43,001 bases of DNA, taken from Bifidobacteriaceae bacterium. Lineage in GTDB: Bacteria > Actinomycetota > Actinomycetes > Actinomycetales > Bifidobacteriaceae. The stretch lies in assembly GCA_022649925.1 (NCBI GenBank), contig JALCOX010000007.1:1-43001 (forward strand), written 5' to 3'. Both the position numbers and the translations under genes were made by a program. The notes below the pieces were generated by a model. The model saw nothing but the letters and a program-made list of their open reading frames with translations. It had not been told where the DNA came from and made no database searches. Shown here one piece after another: positions 23,760 to 32,282 of this stretch; within the stretch, counting starts at the first letter, position 1; the number at the start of each line of letters is the position of its first letter.

Positions 23760-23864
23760 CTACTCGAAAACAATAAACCCATACTCGCCCAGGGGCTTCA
23801 CGCTCATGTGCGTGAGCAATTCCATGGCCAGCTCATCATCATCGGCCTCCAGATCAAGCATCAT
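23760..23864 (-). CDS. Possible 34-aa ORF or gene remnant
   Basis: A short minus-strand frame from ATG 23864 reads MMLDLEADDDELAMELL and ends GFIVFE. The same frame is open 19 codons further upstream (IHKITQRLTLTPEVWHSFL) without a start codon, back to a TGA near 23921, so it may be the 3' end of a lost gene. No ribosome binding site is evident. The rest of the stretch between 23728 and 23966 holds nothing else recognised. Confidence 0.3.
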   Translation of the reverse strand: MMLDLEADDDELAMELLTHMSVKPLGEYGFIVFE

Positions 23865-23966
23865 AAGAAAAGAATGCCATACTTCCGGTGTAAGAGTGAG
23901 TCTCTGGGTAATTTTGTGGATAAGTCAGGTGGGGTGAAAGTCCGATTCCACCCTCACGGAGTGATC

Positions 23967-25694
23967 TCATCGTGTTGTGCGCGGGGTTTTTCCCAGGTGT
24001 GATTTTGGCGGCTTGATGGGTTTTCCGTCGATTTTTTTGCTGAGGAATGGGTTGAGTCCGCGCAGCATGTAGACGCAGTCTTTGTCGTCGAGTTTGGAGA
24101 GCTCCGAGGGGTCGAGGAGGTCTCTGGCGGCGGTTCTGTAGCTGATGGTGAAGCTGCCGTTCATGCCTTTGGATTCGCTGGTGTCGCGGGTGTCTATGGT
24201 CTGCTTGCCGAGGCGTTTGCTGACGAGCTCGGTGGTGCTGGCCTCGCCGCCGCCGAGGAATAGCGTGCTGTCACAGTTGCCCAGGATGGTTTCCCAGGAG
24301 TCCTTGTATTTTGCTTTGAGCTGTGCGATGTTCTGGATGATGACGCTCACGCTGATGCCGCGCGAGCGGATAGTGGCGATGAGGCGTTCGAATCCGGGGA
24401 TGGTGCCGATGTTGGCGAACTCGTCGAGGAAGCAGTGCAAGGGCACCTGCAGTTCGCCGCTTTCATTGTGGTCGGCCGTGTAGATGGTGGTTTCGAAGAG
24501 GCATTGGTAGAAGATGGCCGCCAAGAAGTTGAAGGTAGCGTCGGTGTCGGAGAGGATGAGGAAGATCGCGGTCTTCCTGCTTCCTATGCTGCGCAGGTCG
24601 ATGTCGTCGTCAGCGATGATGTCGTGGACCTGGCGGACCTGGAGTGGCGCGAGGCGTACTCCTGCGCTGATGATGATGGATTTCTTTGTCTCTCCGGCTC
24701 CTTGGGTGAAGGTGCGGTATTGGCTGGCGGCGAATTGCAGGCCGTCGACGATGTGCTGGACTTCCTCGTCCCATTCGTCCTCGTGGCCGCGGATCTCCGT
24801 GATCATTTCTCGTGCGGCTTCCATCATGGCGTCGACCTCGCTCATGAGGTCCTCGTTCTCTTCCGAGGCCTCCAGCTTGCCGGTCATCTCCACCACATCG
24901 TTGAGGCTGGGCTGGTCGCTGGTGTAATACACCCAGGTCGTGAGCGCGGTAAGGAGCGCGCGTTCCGCCTTAGTCCAGAAGGGATCCGAGGAGGAGGAGT
25001 TTTTGTTGCCGCCGTCGGTGTTGGTGATGAGGTTTTCGACCAGGCGCATGATGCTGGGTTCGGGCACGTCGGGGTCGATGTAGCTCATGGGGTTGAAGTG
25101 GGCGGAGTGAGAGAGGTCGACGAGGTCGAGGCGGCGCACCTGGTAGCCCTTCTCCTCCAGCATGTTGCTGGTGCGGCGATAGATCTCTCCTTTGGGATCG
25201 GTGATCGCGTAGCTCATGAGGGCCTTCTCGATGTTGGGGAACACGTAGCCTCTGGTTTTGCGTGAGCCGGAGGAGCCGATCACTGCTACGTTGAGGTTGC
25301 GGTGCGTGGCCTTGGTGTCGAGGCTGAGGCCTTCGGTCTGGGTCATCTGCAGGTTCCTTGCGGGATCGTGGTCGGTGTAGGGTGCCATGTCGGCCGCGTC
25401 GGCCCATTCGGCGCTGCCGTGCTCCTCCCCTTCCCTGTAGTTGCGGCGGTTGGTGATCGCGTACGCCCACATGAGTCCGATGATCGCTGCGCAGCAGAGT
25501 GCTGTGAGCAGATCGGTCTGGTTTCCGCTCAGGCGCAGGGGATGGTAGAGCCCGTCGAGGGCGTGGTCGATCGCGTGGGCGAGATCGTGTCCTGTGGCGA
25601 GATCCGTGCGGACCGACCGGCTGATGAGATTGCCGGCCCATGCGCCCAGGAGCGTTGTCACGGCGATGGCTGCGGGGTTCGTTTTCTTTTTCAT
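23967..25694 (-). CDS. VirD4/TraG-family coupling protein
   Basis: The protein has 575 residues. Two membrane helices lie at about 8-24 and 61-80. The nucleotide-binding motif reads GSSGSRKT at 140-147, so the usual glycine before the lysine is Arg145. Motif B is LHCFLDEFANIG, and ISVSVIIQNIAQLKAKY is the following TraG motif. Coupling proteins bring the relaxosome to the secretion channel and hydrolyse ATP. Related Gram-positive members also depart from the glycine at this site (GSMKS types), so the change need not mean loss of activity. The gene is last in the mobilisation operon, and its ATG at 25694 overlaps the preceding stop. Confidence 0.93.
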   Translation of the reverse strand: MKKKTNPAAIAVTTLLGAWAGNLISRSVRTDLATGHDLAHAIDHALDGLYHPLRLSGNQTDLLTALCCAAIIGLMWAYAITNRRNYREGEEHGSAEWADAADMAPYTDHDPARNLQMTQTEGLSLDTKATHRNLNVAVIGSSGSRKTRGYVFPNIEKALMSYAITDPKGEIYRRTSNMLEEKGYQVRRLDLVDLSHSAHFNPMSYIDPDVPEPSIMRLVENLITNTDGGNKNSSSSDPFWTKAERALLTALTTWVYYTSDQPSLNDVVEMTGKLEASEENEDLMSEVDAMMEAAREMITEIRGHEDEWDEEVQHIVDGLQFAASQYRTFTQGAGETKKSIIISAGVRLAPLQVRQVHDIIADDDIDLRSIGSRKTAIFLILSDTDATFNFLAAIFYQCLFETTIYTADHNESGELQVPLHCFLDEFANIGTIPGFERLIATIRSRGISVSVIIQNIAQLKAKYKDSWETILGNCDSTLFLGGGEASTTELVSKRLGKQTIDTRDTSESKGMNGSFTISYRTAARDLLDPSELSKLDDKDCVYMLRGLNPFLSKKIDGKPIKPPKSHLGKTPRTTR

Positions 25695-26149
25695 TGCGTT
25701 TGCCTCCGTGCTTCCTGTTGGATCTGGCGTTCCGACTGGTCCTGTGTGGTTTTCTGGCTGGTCATGATGGCTTGTGCCCTTTGCTGCAGCATGACGATCA
25801 GGTCGTCTCGGTGGCCTGTGGAGCCCTCTGGTATTCCCATTGCGATGTCGTCGACGGTTTCTGCGTCATTGGTGTCCTCCGCGTGCCGGAGTCTTTTGAC
25901 CGGGCCTGCGCCTGCGACGATCCGGTCCCATGACGTCACCGGAACGCAGATCATGAGACTGGGGCCACGCGTGACGACGAGTGCCTCCTCGCTGCCCGCT
26001 TGGACAGAGAGAAGACAGCCGTACCTCGTGGCGGCACGGATGCTGGCGGAGATGTAGATTCCGTTCTCCGCCAGCGTTCGCGCATGCCGTTCGGGGTTTC
26101 TGCTCAGCAGGATGATCTCGCCATCGGGAAGGTCTGACAGTGTGGTCAT
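25691..26149 (-). CDS. Hypothetical mobilisation-operon protein, 152 aa
   Basis: The start is taken at ATG 26149 because it forms an ATGA overlap with the SSB-like gene; the stop overlaps the coupling-protein start in the same way. The protein is soluble, with an alpha/beta first half (GEIILLSRNPERHARTLAEN) and a Gln/Arg-rich helical end (RQIQQEARRQTQ). No family was recognised. Tight coupling on both sides suggests a relaxosome or coupling-protein accessory. Confidence 0.65.
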   Translation of the reverse strand: MTTLSDLPDGEIILLSRNPERHARTLAENGIYISASIRAATRYGCLLSVQAGSEEALVVTRGPSLMICVPVTSWDRIVAGAGPVKRLRHAEDTNDAETVDDIAMGIPEGSTGHRDDLIVMLQQRAQAIMTSQKTTQDQSERQIQQEARRQTQ

Positions 26150-26448
26150 TGCTTCTTCCATGTGGTGCTGGTGTCGAGGCATATCATGACGGCGTCAATG
26201 CGCGGTTCCGGTTCTTGGTCTCTGAGGTAGCCGACTGCCGCGATGACGTCGGATTTCCTCGCTTGCTTCGCCTTCGCGTAGGCGGCGTGCTGTCCTGCCG
26301 CATGCACCTTCCATATGTCGGTGCTGCCGTCGGGGTTGGTGACCGCAACGCTGAGCTCGGCCGCGTCGTCGTGGTAGAGGGGATCCGTGGCAAGGATCCC
26401 CATGAGCCAGATGCTGCTGTCTGCGGAGATGGGTTCAGCGGCTTCCAT
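26146..26448 (-). CDS. Putative SSB-like OB-fold protein
   Basis: The protein has 100 residues after a strong AAGGAGG site. The order of segments follows the single-stranded-DNA-binding OB fold: WLMGILATDPLYHDDAAELS matches the first strands and the GxLxxDP turn of SSB, IWKVHAAGQHAAYAKA matches the xWxxxAxxxA segment, and DVIAAVGYLRDQ matches the later GDxVxVxGxL strand. Conjugative elements often carry such proteins to protect the transferred strand. The match is by pattern only. Confidence 0.5.
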   Translation of the reverse strand: MEAAEPISADSSIWLMGILATDPLYHDDAAELSVAVTNPDGSTDIWKVHAAGQHAAYAKAKQARKSDVIAAVGYLRDQEPEPRIDAVMICLDTSTTWKKQ

Positions 26449-28237
26449 GCCTGTCCTCCTTACTCATTCGGTTGAGGTTTTGGGTGACGTCGTCGCCGAA
26501 TTTTTTGCCGGAGAAGTATTCCTTGGTCACGTCCTGCATTTTTTCGAGGAAGCTTCTCTTGTCCTTGCGCACGGGTGCCGGAGTTTCCTGGGAGACTCCG
26601 ACCGCGTCTCCCGGATGATATCCGTCGGTGGATCTGACGATGATGCTGGCGGCATCTACCCTGGTGTCGGTCGTGGATTCGGCGGAGTTCATGGTCACTG
26701 TGTAGCTGTCGCCTCTTTCGGCGATCTGGGCGATGCTCTCTCCGTCAGGGTTCCTTACGTCCCATTCTCCGGGGGCGGTGCCCTGCGCCTTGTATTCCGT
26801 GTAGCGTTCGACACCGTCATGGTAGATGTCGAAATCGGTGACCTCGCGCTGTTCCGGCTGCGGTTCCGGAATTGCGACGGCTGTGTTGCGGACTGATTGC
26901 CGGATTTCTCCGGGGACTCTGGTGCTGATGAGCGCATCCTTGACGACCTGTCTGGCGGCGCTGACGGGATCGAGCGTGGATATTCCCTCCGGCCTGTTCT
27001 GGCTGAAGGCGATGTAGTAGCCTTCAGAACTGGTGTCAATTCTGCCGATGTTGACCTCGTCGGCGACCAGGTTCCAGGCGCTGGCTCCGTTGGTCATAGC
27101 GGTCGCGTACCGTGTTTCGTCGTTGACCTCATAGGGGATGGTGAAGGTCTTTCCGCTCATGTCGACATGGTCTCCGCTGGCATCGCGGCCGATGGCAGCG
27201 CTGGGTGCCTCATCGCCGACTTCGGCTTCCCGCGCGTGTCGCTCGGCGTCACGTTCTTGGACTTGTTCTTCTTTCTTCTGAGGTGCGTTGCTGGTTTTTG
27301 CGTGCTGCTGGGCGTATTCTTCCCTCGCGGTTTTCACTGCCTTGCACAGGATCCAGGGATCCTGGACTTTGAGCTTCTGCTGCTTCTCGCCTTTGCCTTT
27401 GAAGAGCTCGATTTCGGTGTCGGGCTTGAAGCTGAGGGTCACGGCGCGGCCGTTCGCCTTGTCGGTGCGGGCCTCCTTGCTCATGAATCTGTCGAGGCTC
27501 CAGCCGCCGACGTCGACGCCGTTGAGCTTGACGCCTGCGGGTATGTTGACGATCATCTTGTCGAATTGGCGGCCGTCTTTGGCTGTCATCGTGTAGGGGT
27601 GCACGTACCCGTTGGGCATGTTCACGCGGGGCCATGATTCGCTTTTCCGGTTCCGGTCCGGTTCGGATCCGTCTTGGGGCGTCGGGATCCCTGTGGTGGT
27701 GTCTTCCATTTTTTTCTCTTTCGTTTCGGTGTTGAGGGGCATTTCGGTGACGAGCCGTTCCCAGTCGGGAGCGAGTTCTCCGGTGGTTGGAACTGCGAGG
27801 TGCGGTGTTTCTCCGGGGTGGAGCAGGCCGGTCTGCGTGTAGCGGATGACGGGCCTGGACATCGCGGGGTCGGGGTAGCGGATCTGCTGGTAGCGGTCGA
27901 CGAGCTGTCGGCTCATCTCCATGAGCGCATGGTCGTCGACGCCCAGGGGTCTGACGATCTCGGGGGTTTCGGTGGCGCTGATGACGTGTATTTCGGGCAG
28001 GCCGGAGGTGTCGTCGTACTGCAGGTGCGTGTAGTCGAAGGCGAGGTTGCCGTCTTCGGCTGGCTGCCATTGCACTGCGTGCAGGTCGTAGCCGTTCTCC
28101 TCCGCGAAGAAAGCCAATGGGGTGTCGAGTCCTCCGAGCTGGTATTGCAGCATGCTGGCGCGGATCAGCGGCATGTTCTCCGCTGCGGCGTCATGCAGCG
28201 CCTGGGTGCGTTGGGCGATGTCGGAATCGGTGATCAT
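26435..28237 (-). CDS. Large hypothetical mobilisation-operon protein, 600 aa
   Basis: The protein starts at ATG 28237 after AAAGGAAAG and is coupled to genes on both sides (ATGA at 28234-28237; 14-bp overlap with the SSB-like gene). It has no membrane segment. A conserved-looking middle block (about 210-310) contains GYVHPYTMTAKDGRQFDKM, IVNIPAGVKLNGVDVGGWSL and VQDPWILCKAVKTAREEYA, suggesting a globular domain. Charged linkers follow, then a second alpha/beta region and a basic tail (RSFLEKMQDVTKEYFSGKKF). A tail similar to that of the preceding protein (KNKKEFMTRL) suggests shared descent or a shared partner. Function unknown; a relaxosome or DNA-processing role is inferred from context. 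Confidence 0.68.
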   Translation of the reverse strand: MITDSDIAQRTQALHDAAAENMPLIRASMLQYQLGGLDTPLAFFAEENGYDLHAVQWQPAEDGNLAFDYTHLQYDDTSGLPEIHVISATETPEIVRPLGVDDHALMEMSRQLVDRYQQIRYPDPAMSRPVIRYTQTGLLHPGETPHLAVPTTGELAPDWERLVTEMPLNTETKEKKMEDTTTGIPTPQDGSEPDRNRKSESWPRVNMPNGYVHPYTMTAKDGRQFDKMIVNIPAGVKLNGVDVGGWSLDRFMSKEARTDKANGRAVTLSFKPDTEIELFKGKGEKQQKLKVQDPWILCKAVKTAREEYAQQHAKTSNAPQKKEEQVQERDAERHAREAEVGDEAPSAAIGRDASGDHVDMSGKTFTIPYEVNDETRYATAMTNGASAWNLVADEVNIGRIDTSSEGYYIAFSQNRPEGISTLDPVSAARQVVKDALISTRVPGEIRQSVRNTAVAIPEPQPEQREVTDFDIYHDGVERYTEYKAQGTAPGEWDVRNPDGESIAQIAERGDSYTVTMNSAESTTDTRVDAASIIVRSTDGYHPGDAVGVSQETPAPVRKDKRSFLEKMQDVTKEYFSGKKFGDDVTQNLNRMSKEDRHGSR

Positions 28238-29205
28238 CGTGTCTTTCCTTTCGTTTTGGTGATCTGGTCAGCGGCTCTGTTCGCTCCGAGTTTCTCTGCC
28301 GTTTTCTGGGTGAGTCGTGTCATGAACTCCTTCTTGTTCTTTCTCACCGGCTGCGATCTGCCAGGTTCCTTTTGCGTCTTCACTGGTGCCTCTTGACCGC
28401 GCTCTCCTGTTTTCTTTTCCGCGATGGTGGAGAGCTCCGTGTAGTTGGCGACGCGGCTGCGGTCGAATCCGGGCATGGTCGAGTCGGAGTAGGCGTCGAT
28501 GAATCCGGTGACCGCTGGCGCGTAGTCCTGTGGGAAGGTGAAGGTCTGCTGCATGCTTCCGGGACCTTCCGACTGGGAGTATGGAATGTTCAGCTTCTCC
28601 AGGTTGTTGGTGATGATCTCGCCCTGCGGGTCCCATTCGACGGTGTTGAACACGAGCTGCGTGTCCGGAGAGACCGTGCGGGAATCTTCCGGCAGGAGCT
28701 GCGCTGCGCGGCCTCGTGCCTCTTTCTCTGCGGGATCCGGCTTGTATCCACGCTTCCCTGTGGGCTCCGTATCGCGGGTTTGCTGGGGGTCGAAGGTGAG
28801 GCCGATGCTTTCGAAGGCACGTGAGACGGCGTGTTCCACGTGGTCGGTGTCCTTGCCCTGGAAATGGAGGAAGTAGCTGTCACCCGATTGCTCGACGGCG
28901 TAGCTGACTCCCGCTTTGGCGAGGCTGCGGTCCACTTCCTTGATGCTTTTGGGGTCGAGCTTGATTTCGTGGAGGTCGGCTCCTGTGACTTTCTGGAGTC
29001 TTTTCTCGCTCATCTTCCCGGTGTCGATCTGGTTCTTCGCGTGATGCGCTGCGGCCGCGATGGGTGCCTTGATCGCCCATCCCCCGCTGCTGATCAGCGC
29101 TTTTGCCAGCGTCGCGCTGGACCGCAAGACGAGCTGGGCGCCTTGCTGCGCGGTGCTCATGACGGCGCTTCTCACCGAGCTTTCTATGGCTTCCTCTATT
29201 GGCAT
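28234..29205 (-). CDS. pcfB: PcfB/DUF3801-family relaxosome accessory protein
   Basis: The protein has 323 residues, starting at ATG 29205 after AAAGGAAC. Residues about 60-140 match the DUF3801/PcfB pattern: GKMSEKRLQKVTGADLHEIK, then AKAGVSYAVEQSGDSYFLHF, then QGKDTDHVEHAV. In pCF10, PcfB binds the coupling protein and brings the relaxosome to it. The extra C-terminal 180 residues (with FNTVEWDPQG and a basic end) are not part of the usual domain. It is placed between relaxase and coupling-protein genes, as expected. Confidence 0.83.
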   Translation of the reverse strand: MPIEEAIESSVRSAVMSTAQQGAQLVLRSSATLAKALISSGGWAIKAPIAAAAHHAKNQIDTGKMSEKRLQKVTGADLHEIKLDPKSIKEVDRSLAKAGVSYAVEQSGDSYFLHFQGKDTDHVEHAVSRAFESIGLTFDPQQTRDTEPTGKRGYKPDPAEKEARGRAAQLLPEDSRTVSPDTQLVFNTVEWDPQGEIITNNLEKLNIPYSQSEGPGSMQQTFTFPQDYAPAVTGFIDAYSDSTMPGFDRSRVANYTELSTIAEKKTGERGQEAPVKTQKEPGRSQPVRKNKKEFMTRLTQKTAEKLGANRAADQITKTKGKTR

Positions 29206-29235
29206 TGCAGGTGTTCCTTTCTCTTTCGAGCACGC

Positions 29236-30669
29236 TCACAGTGGACGGCGGCGGACCCGTTTGGGTCCTCGTTCCCGCTGCGGCGCGTTCTCCTTCTGGA
29301 CTTTTTCGAGCGCGGCGTGGTCACGTTCGAGGCTGCTGAGCCTCCTTTCCCTCGTCGAGATGTCCTGGTCGATGCGCTTGGATTCCTCGGAGTCCCCGAG
29401 GGAGTCGCGCAGCAGGTCCGCCAGGGATATGACGACGGCCTGAAGGTCGGCGCGTTCGGTTCCGATGCGCTGGTCCAGGCGTTTGAGCGCTGCGGTGATA
29501 TCTCCGTCGGGAGCCCAGGTGGAGGCTGCGGAGAGCTGGCGGGCGGAGTCGCGCAATGCGTCGAGGCGGCGTCCCTGGTATCGGTAGTAGCCTCGTTGGG
29601 CGGCGCTGACTCCGGCCGTGACCTTGAGCTTCGTCTCGGCCAGATCGCCCAGGCTCGTATTGGGTGCGGCGAAATGCTCGTAGAGTCGGAGGGCGGGGAT
29701 CCGGCGCGTGAGCCGTCCGCGCCGGTCGGTGATCACCTGCTCGCTGTCGGCTCCGAGCCAGGCGCGCCAGGTGCGTCCCGATCTGATGATGCGGTCTCTG
29801 GGGATGGTGAGCCGTTCGCGTTGTTTGGTGCCGGGAAGGTAGACGGTGATGGCGGTGCGTGTCTGCGTGGCGATCATTCGTCCGTTGAAGCTGATCTCGG
29901 TGAGCGTCTCGCGGGCGAGGCGTGCCATGATGTTGAGCTGGTCGTAGGCTCCGCCGAGCCTAGTGTCTCTGATCCTCATGCCGGTCTCCCGGTCGGTGAA
30001 GGTGAGGTGCCTGCCTCGCACGGTGACGTCGACGCCGTTCATGCCGAGCGCTTCCTTGAGCTCGTCGAAGCTCGTGGTTCTGGCGGCGGTGACGTCGATG
30101 AGGCTGCGGATTCGGTTCTTTGTGCTCATGCCTTTTGCGGTGGCGTAGATCTCCCTGAAGCTTCGTCCAATACGGGTTTCATCTGGTTCGCGGAGCACGT
30201 TCAGATCGTTTTCCCTGCAGAGTTCGTCGCTGATGGCTCGCCATTGCTTGAGGGTGTTCTTCTGCACGCGCAGCTTTCTGTGCGTGGCGTCGTTGGCGGC
30301 GCAGATGATGATGTGGTTGTGGATGTGGTGGCGGTCGACGTGCGTGGCGACGATGATCTTGTGGTCGGATCCGGCGATCCTTTCGACGAATTCGAGGCCG
30401 ATGCGGTGCGCTTCCTCGGGCGTGATCGGATCCTCGGGGTCGAAGGACTGGATCACATGGTGGGCGAGTACACCGCCCCCGCGCAACCCCTTACCGCAGG
30501 CTTCGAGGGAGTCGAGCATCGATTTCTCGGCGGCGAGATAGTCGCTGGGTGAAGCTGTGAAGTTGCCGCTGACGAGCCTGCCGCCATCGGTTTTCTCCGG
30601 ATCGGTGACGTATCTGATCGCCTTGCCCAGCGTCGCCTTGACCTGCCCTATCTTCACCACCGCCATCAT
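29236..30669 (-). CDS. MOBP-type relaxase
   Basis: The protein has 477 residues. The N-terminal relaxase domain has a candidate catalytic Tyr20 (AIRYVTDPEKT) and the metal-binding motif HVDRHHIHNH at 110-119. The C-terminal 200 residues are basic and helical, ending in a very basic tail. The enzyme nicks oriT, stays bound to the 5' end and leads the strand into the recipient. ATG 30669 overlaps the MobC stop, and a second ATG lies directly after it. The candidate oriT lies upstream of mobC, in the usual place for this type. Confidence 0.95.
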   Translation of the reverse strand: MMAVVKIGQVKATLGKAIRYVTDPEKTDGGRLVSGNFTASPSDYLAAEKSMLDSLEACGKGLRGGGVLAHHVIQSFDPEDPITPEEAHRIGLEFVERIAGSDHKIIVATHVDRHHIHNHIIICAANDATHRKLRVQKNTLKQWRAISDELCRENDLNVLREPDETRIGRSFREIYATAKGMSTKNRIRSLIDVTAARTTSFDELKEALGMNGVDVTVRGRHLTFTDRETGMRIRDTRLGGAYDQLNIMARLARETLTEISFNGRMIATQTRTAITVYLPGTKQRERLTIPRDRIIRSGRTWRAWLGADSEQVITDRRGRLTRRIPALRLYEHFAAPNTSLGDLAETKLKVTAGVSAAQRGYYRYQGRRLDALRDSARQLSAASTWAPDGDITAALKRLDQRIGTERADLQAVVISLADLLRDSLGDSEESKRIDQDISTRERRLSSLERDHAALEKVQKENAPQRERGPKRVRRRPL

Positions 30670-31031
30670 CGGACCTGCTTCTCGACGGCGTCGCTGAGGC
30701 GCAGGAAGAGATCCTGGAGCTTCGACTGCTCCTCCAGGACCTGTTGGGCGAGCTCCTTGGTGAGGGTGTCCGCAGTGTTCGCTTGATGGGCTATCTGGTT
30801 GATGTTGGATCCGATGCGACCCATCTCGCCACGCAAGGTGTCGGGGTCGAAGACCGTGGTGACGCGCACCACTTTTCCCTGCGTCAGCATCGTGCGGGCG
30901 AAGTCCGAGAAATCTTTGTATCCCCTCGACTGATGCATGACTTCATAGAGCCGGGCAGCGTCTTTCCACTCATCGGGAGTGAAGGTGACCAGCTTAGCGA
31001 CGCTTCTGCGGCGTCCATGGAGCCAGCTCAT
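30666..31031 (-). CDS. mobC: MobC-like relaxosome protein
   Basis: ATG 31031 follows GAGGAAA and gives 121 residues; the upstream extension lacks a ribosome binding site. The N-terminus is basic (RRRSVAKLVTFTPDEWKDAA), a likely RHH-like DNA-binding unit, and residues 70-95 carry the MobC signature GRIGSNINQIAHQANT followed by a helical end. MobC proteins widen the nick region and help the relaxase. The first gene of the minus-strand mobilisation operon. Confidence 0.9.
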   Translation of the reverse strand: MSWLHGRRRSVAKLVTFTPDEWKDAARLYEVMHQSRGYKDFSDFARTMLTQGKVVRVTTVFDPDTLRGEMGRIGSNINQIAHQANTADTLTKELAQQVLEEQSKLQDLFLRLSDAVEKQVR

Positions 31032-31081
31032 GATGCGTTTCCTCGCGGGAGCGAGTAGGGGGTCCGGGTCTCCCGGTGCGA

Positions 31082-31159
31082 CCTCACGAGAGTGAGGCAA
31101 GCCGCAAATGTATATACATTTGCTATGCTTGCTATTCCCCAGACTGCGTCAGGGGAATA
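31082..31159. other. Candidate origin of transfer (oriT)
   Basis: Three inverted repeats stand in a row in the gap between mobC and the divergent gene at 31303. They are CCTCAC-GAGA-GTGAGG (31082-31097), the perfect 20-bp palindrome GCAAATGTATATACATTTGC (31104-31123), and TATTCCCC/GGGGAATA (31133-31140/31152-31159) with an 11-base loop. Position upstream of mobC and a repeat next to an unpaired stretch are typical of oriT sites used by MOBP relaxases. The nick site cannot be assigned. Confidence 0.6.
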
Positions 31160-31302
31160 CGGGTTTGCAACGGAGCAGCCGTCATTCTTTTCCGTCCGGA
31201 CGGCCAGAGAGTTTTTCATGCTTATGCTCCTTTCGTGTACTGATTCTCGGCTCGATCTCGAGGCTGAGCGTCCGGCAAAAAACACGAAAGGAATTCCAAA
31301 AA

Positions 31303-31626
31303 ATGACAACAGACCGCAAAAGCGAACGAAAAAAAATTATCGACTCCGTGATCGGCGAGGAAAGAAGAAAGGTGAAGGAGCGCGAGGCATTCCTGGGCGG
31401 CTTGGTGGACGCCTCGATGGATTTCCACGAGGCGCTATCACGCCTCCAGAAAACCGCCGCCGCCTACCAGTCTGAGTATCGTGCGACGCAGAGGGAGATT
31501 GCCAAGATGCTGGAGCTGACCGCGCCCGAGGTGCGTCTTGTGTTCGAGAAGCGAGCGGCTCATGCCGTCGTGCCCGCTGATTCTGAATCCAGTCCGTCGG
31601 ATTACTTACCGTCGTATTCGGGATGA
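31303..31626 (+). CDS. Small basic protein divergent from mobC
   Basis: ATG 31303 follows AAAGGAATT and gives 107 residues; upstream in-frame sequence lies in the oriT region. The N-terminus is very basic and helical (RKSERKKIIDSVIGEERRKV), residues 60-90 suggest a helix-turn-helix (YRATQREIAKMLELTAPEVR), and the end is acidic/serine-rich. It may bind oriT or control the mobilisation operon. Confidence 0.65.
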   Translation: MTTDRKSERKKIIDSVIGEERRKVKEREAFLGGLVDASMDFHEALSRLQKTAAAYQSEYRATQREIAKMLELTAPEVRLVFEKRAAHAVVPADSESSPSDYLPSYSG

Positions 31627-31714
31627 TGAGGAAGGATGTTCCGGGTGTTCGCTCCGCAGAAGCGGGCACTGCGGTGGCGGGCGGCTCGACGCCGCACGCC
31701 ACCGCGCGCCACGC

Positions 31715-32257
31715 CTACTCGAGGTAGGCGGGTTTGATGCCGTATTCGACGGCGGTGGCGATGATGTCTCCGAGCGGGGGCGGGTTACCCTCCGCATCGA
31801 CGCTGCGCGCCACGTAGTCCATGATGAGGGCGTCGGGGGCTCCGTTCGCCCATTTCATGTAGGCGAGCATCGCGTAGAGGCTGGTGGCGCTGGACTCGCC
31901 TAGTATCGAGAGCTCGATGACTTCGCACAGGTCGCTCGCCCACCGCTGGTTTACCTTCGCGCTGAAGTCGTAGCCGTGGTTGCGCAGGCTGAGGGAGAGG
32001 ATGTCCTGAACGATGGTGGCCGCATCGTGTTTGCCGTCGGCCACTGTCACGAAATCCTCTTGGGTGAGGTCGGGGTAGAGCCAGTAGATGAGGATGGCGT
32101 CTCTGCGGTTCGTGTCTTCCGCCGCTGCGATGAGGCAGTCGACGAGCTTCGTGTCATCGTACGTTTCCGAGTCGTCGTCGAGGGCGTCGTGCTGTTTGAG
32201 CCAGGTGAATGTCCGGTAGGCTTCGAGGCTTTGCGGGACTGTTGCTGTGTTTTTCAT
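31715..32257 (-). CDS. DUF4192-like hypothetical protein, 180 aa
   Basis: ATG 32257 follows AAAGGAA. The protein is soluble and helical. The last part (SATSLYAMLAYMKWANGAPD, followed by PLGDIIATAVEYGIKPAYL) resembles the end of actinobacterial DUF4192 proteins, in which a hydrophobic helix pair and a repeat-like unit end the fold. The match is weak and by eye. It is convergent with the basic-protein gene on its downstream side. Confidence 0.6.
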   Translation of the reverse strand: MKNTATVPQSLEAYRTFTWLKQHDALDDDSETYDDTKLVDCLIAAAEDTNRRDAILIYWLYPDLTQEDFVTVADGKHDAATIVQDILSLSLRNHGYDFSAKVNQRWASDLCEVIELSILGESSATSLYAMLAYMKWANGAPDALIMDYVARSVDAEGNPPPLGDIIATAVEYGIKPAYLE

Positions 32258-32258
32258 T

Positions 32259-32282
32259 GGTGTTCCTTTCTCTGTGAACACC
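32259..32282 (-). promoter_or_regulatory. Hairpin with the ribosome binding site in its loop
   Basis: On the minus strand GGTGTTC and GAACACC pair as a seven-base stem directly before ATG 32257, with the AGAAAGG ribosome binding site partly in the loop. Further upstream a nine-base inverted repeat GGGGCAAGA/TCTTGCCCC (32308-32316 and 32402-32410) could close a long GC-rich leader. The stretch from 32258 to 32464 has no convincing gene. Confidence 0.4.

Noticed and set aside
28831-30552. 573-residue plus-strand open frame
   Set aside because: It is the antisense of the relaxase and PcfB genes; composition is Gly/Val/Asp-rich and no domain is seen.
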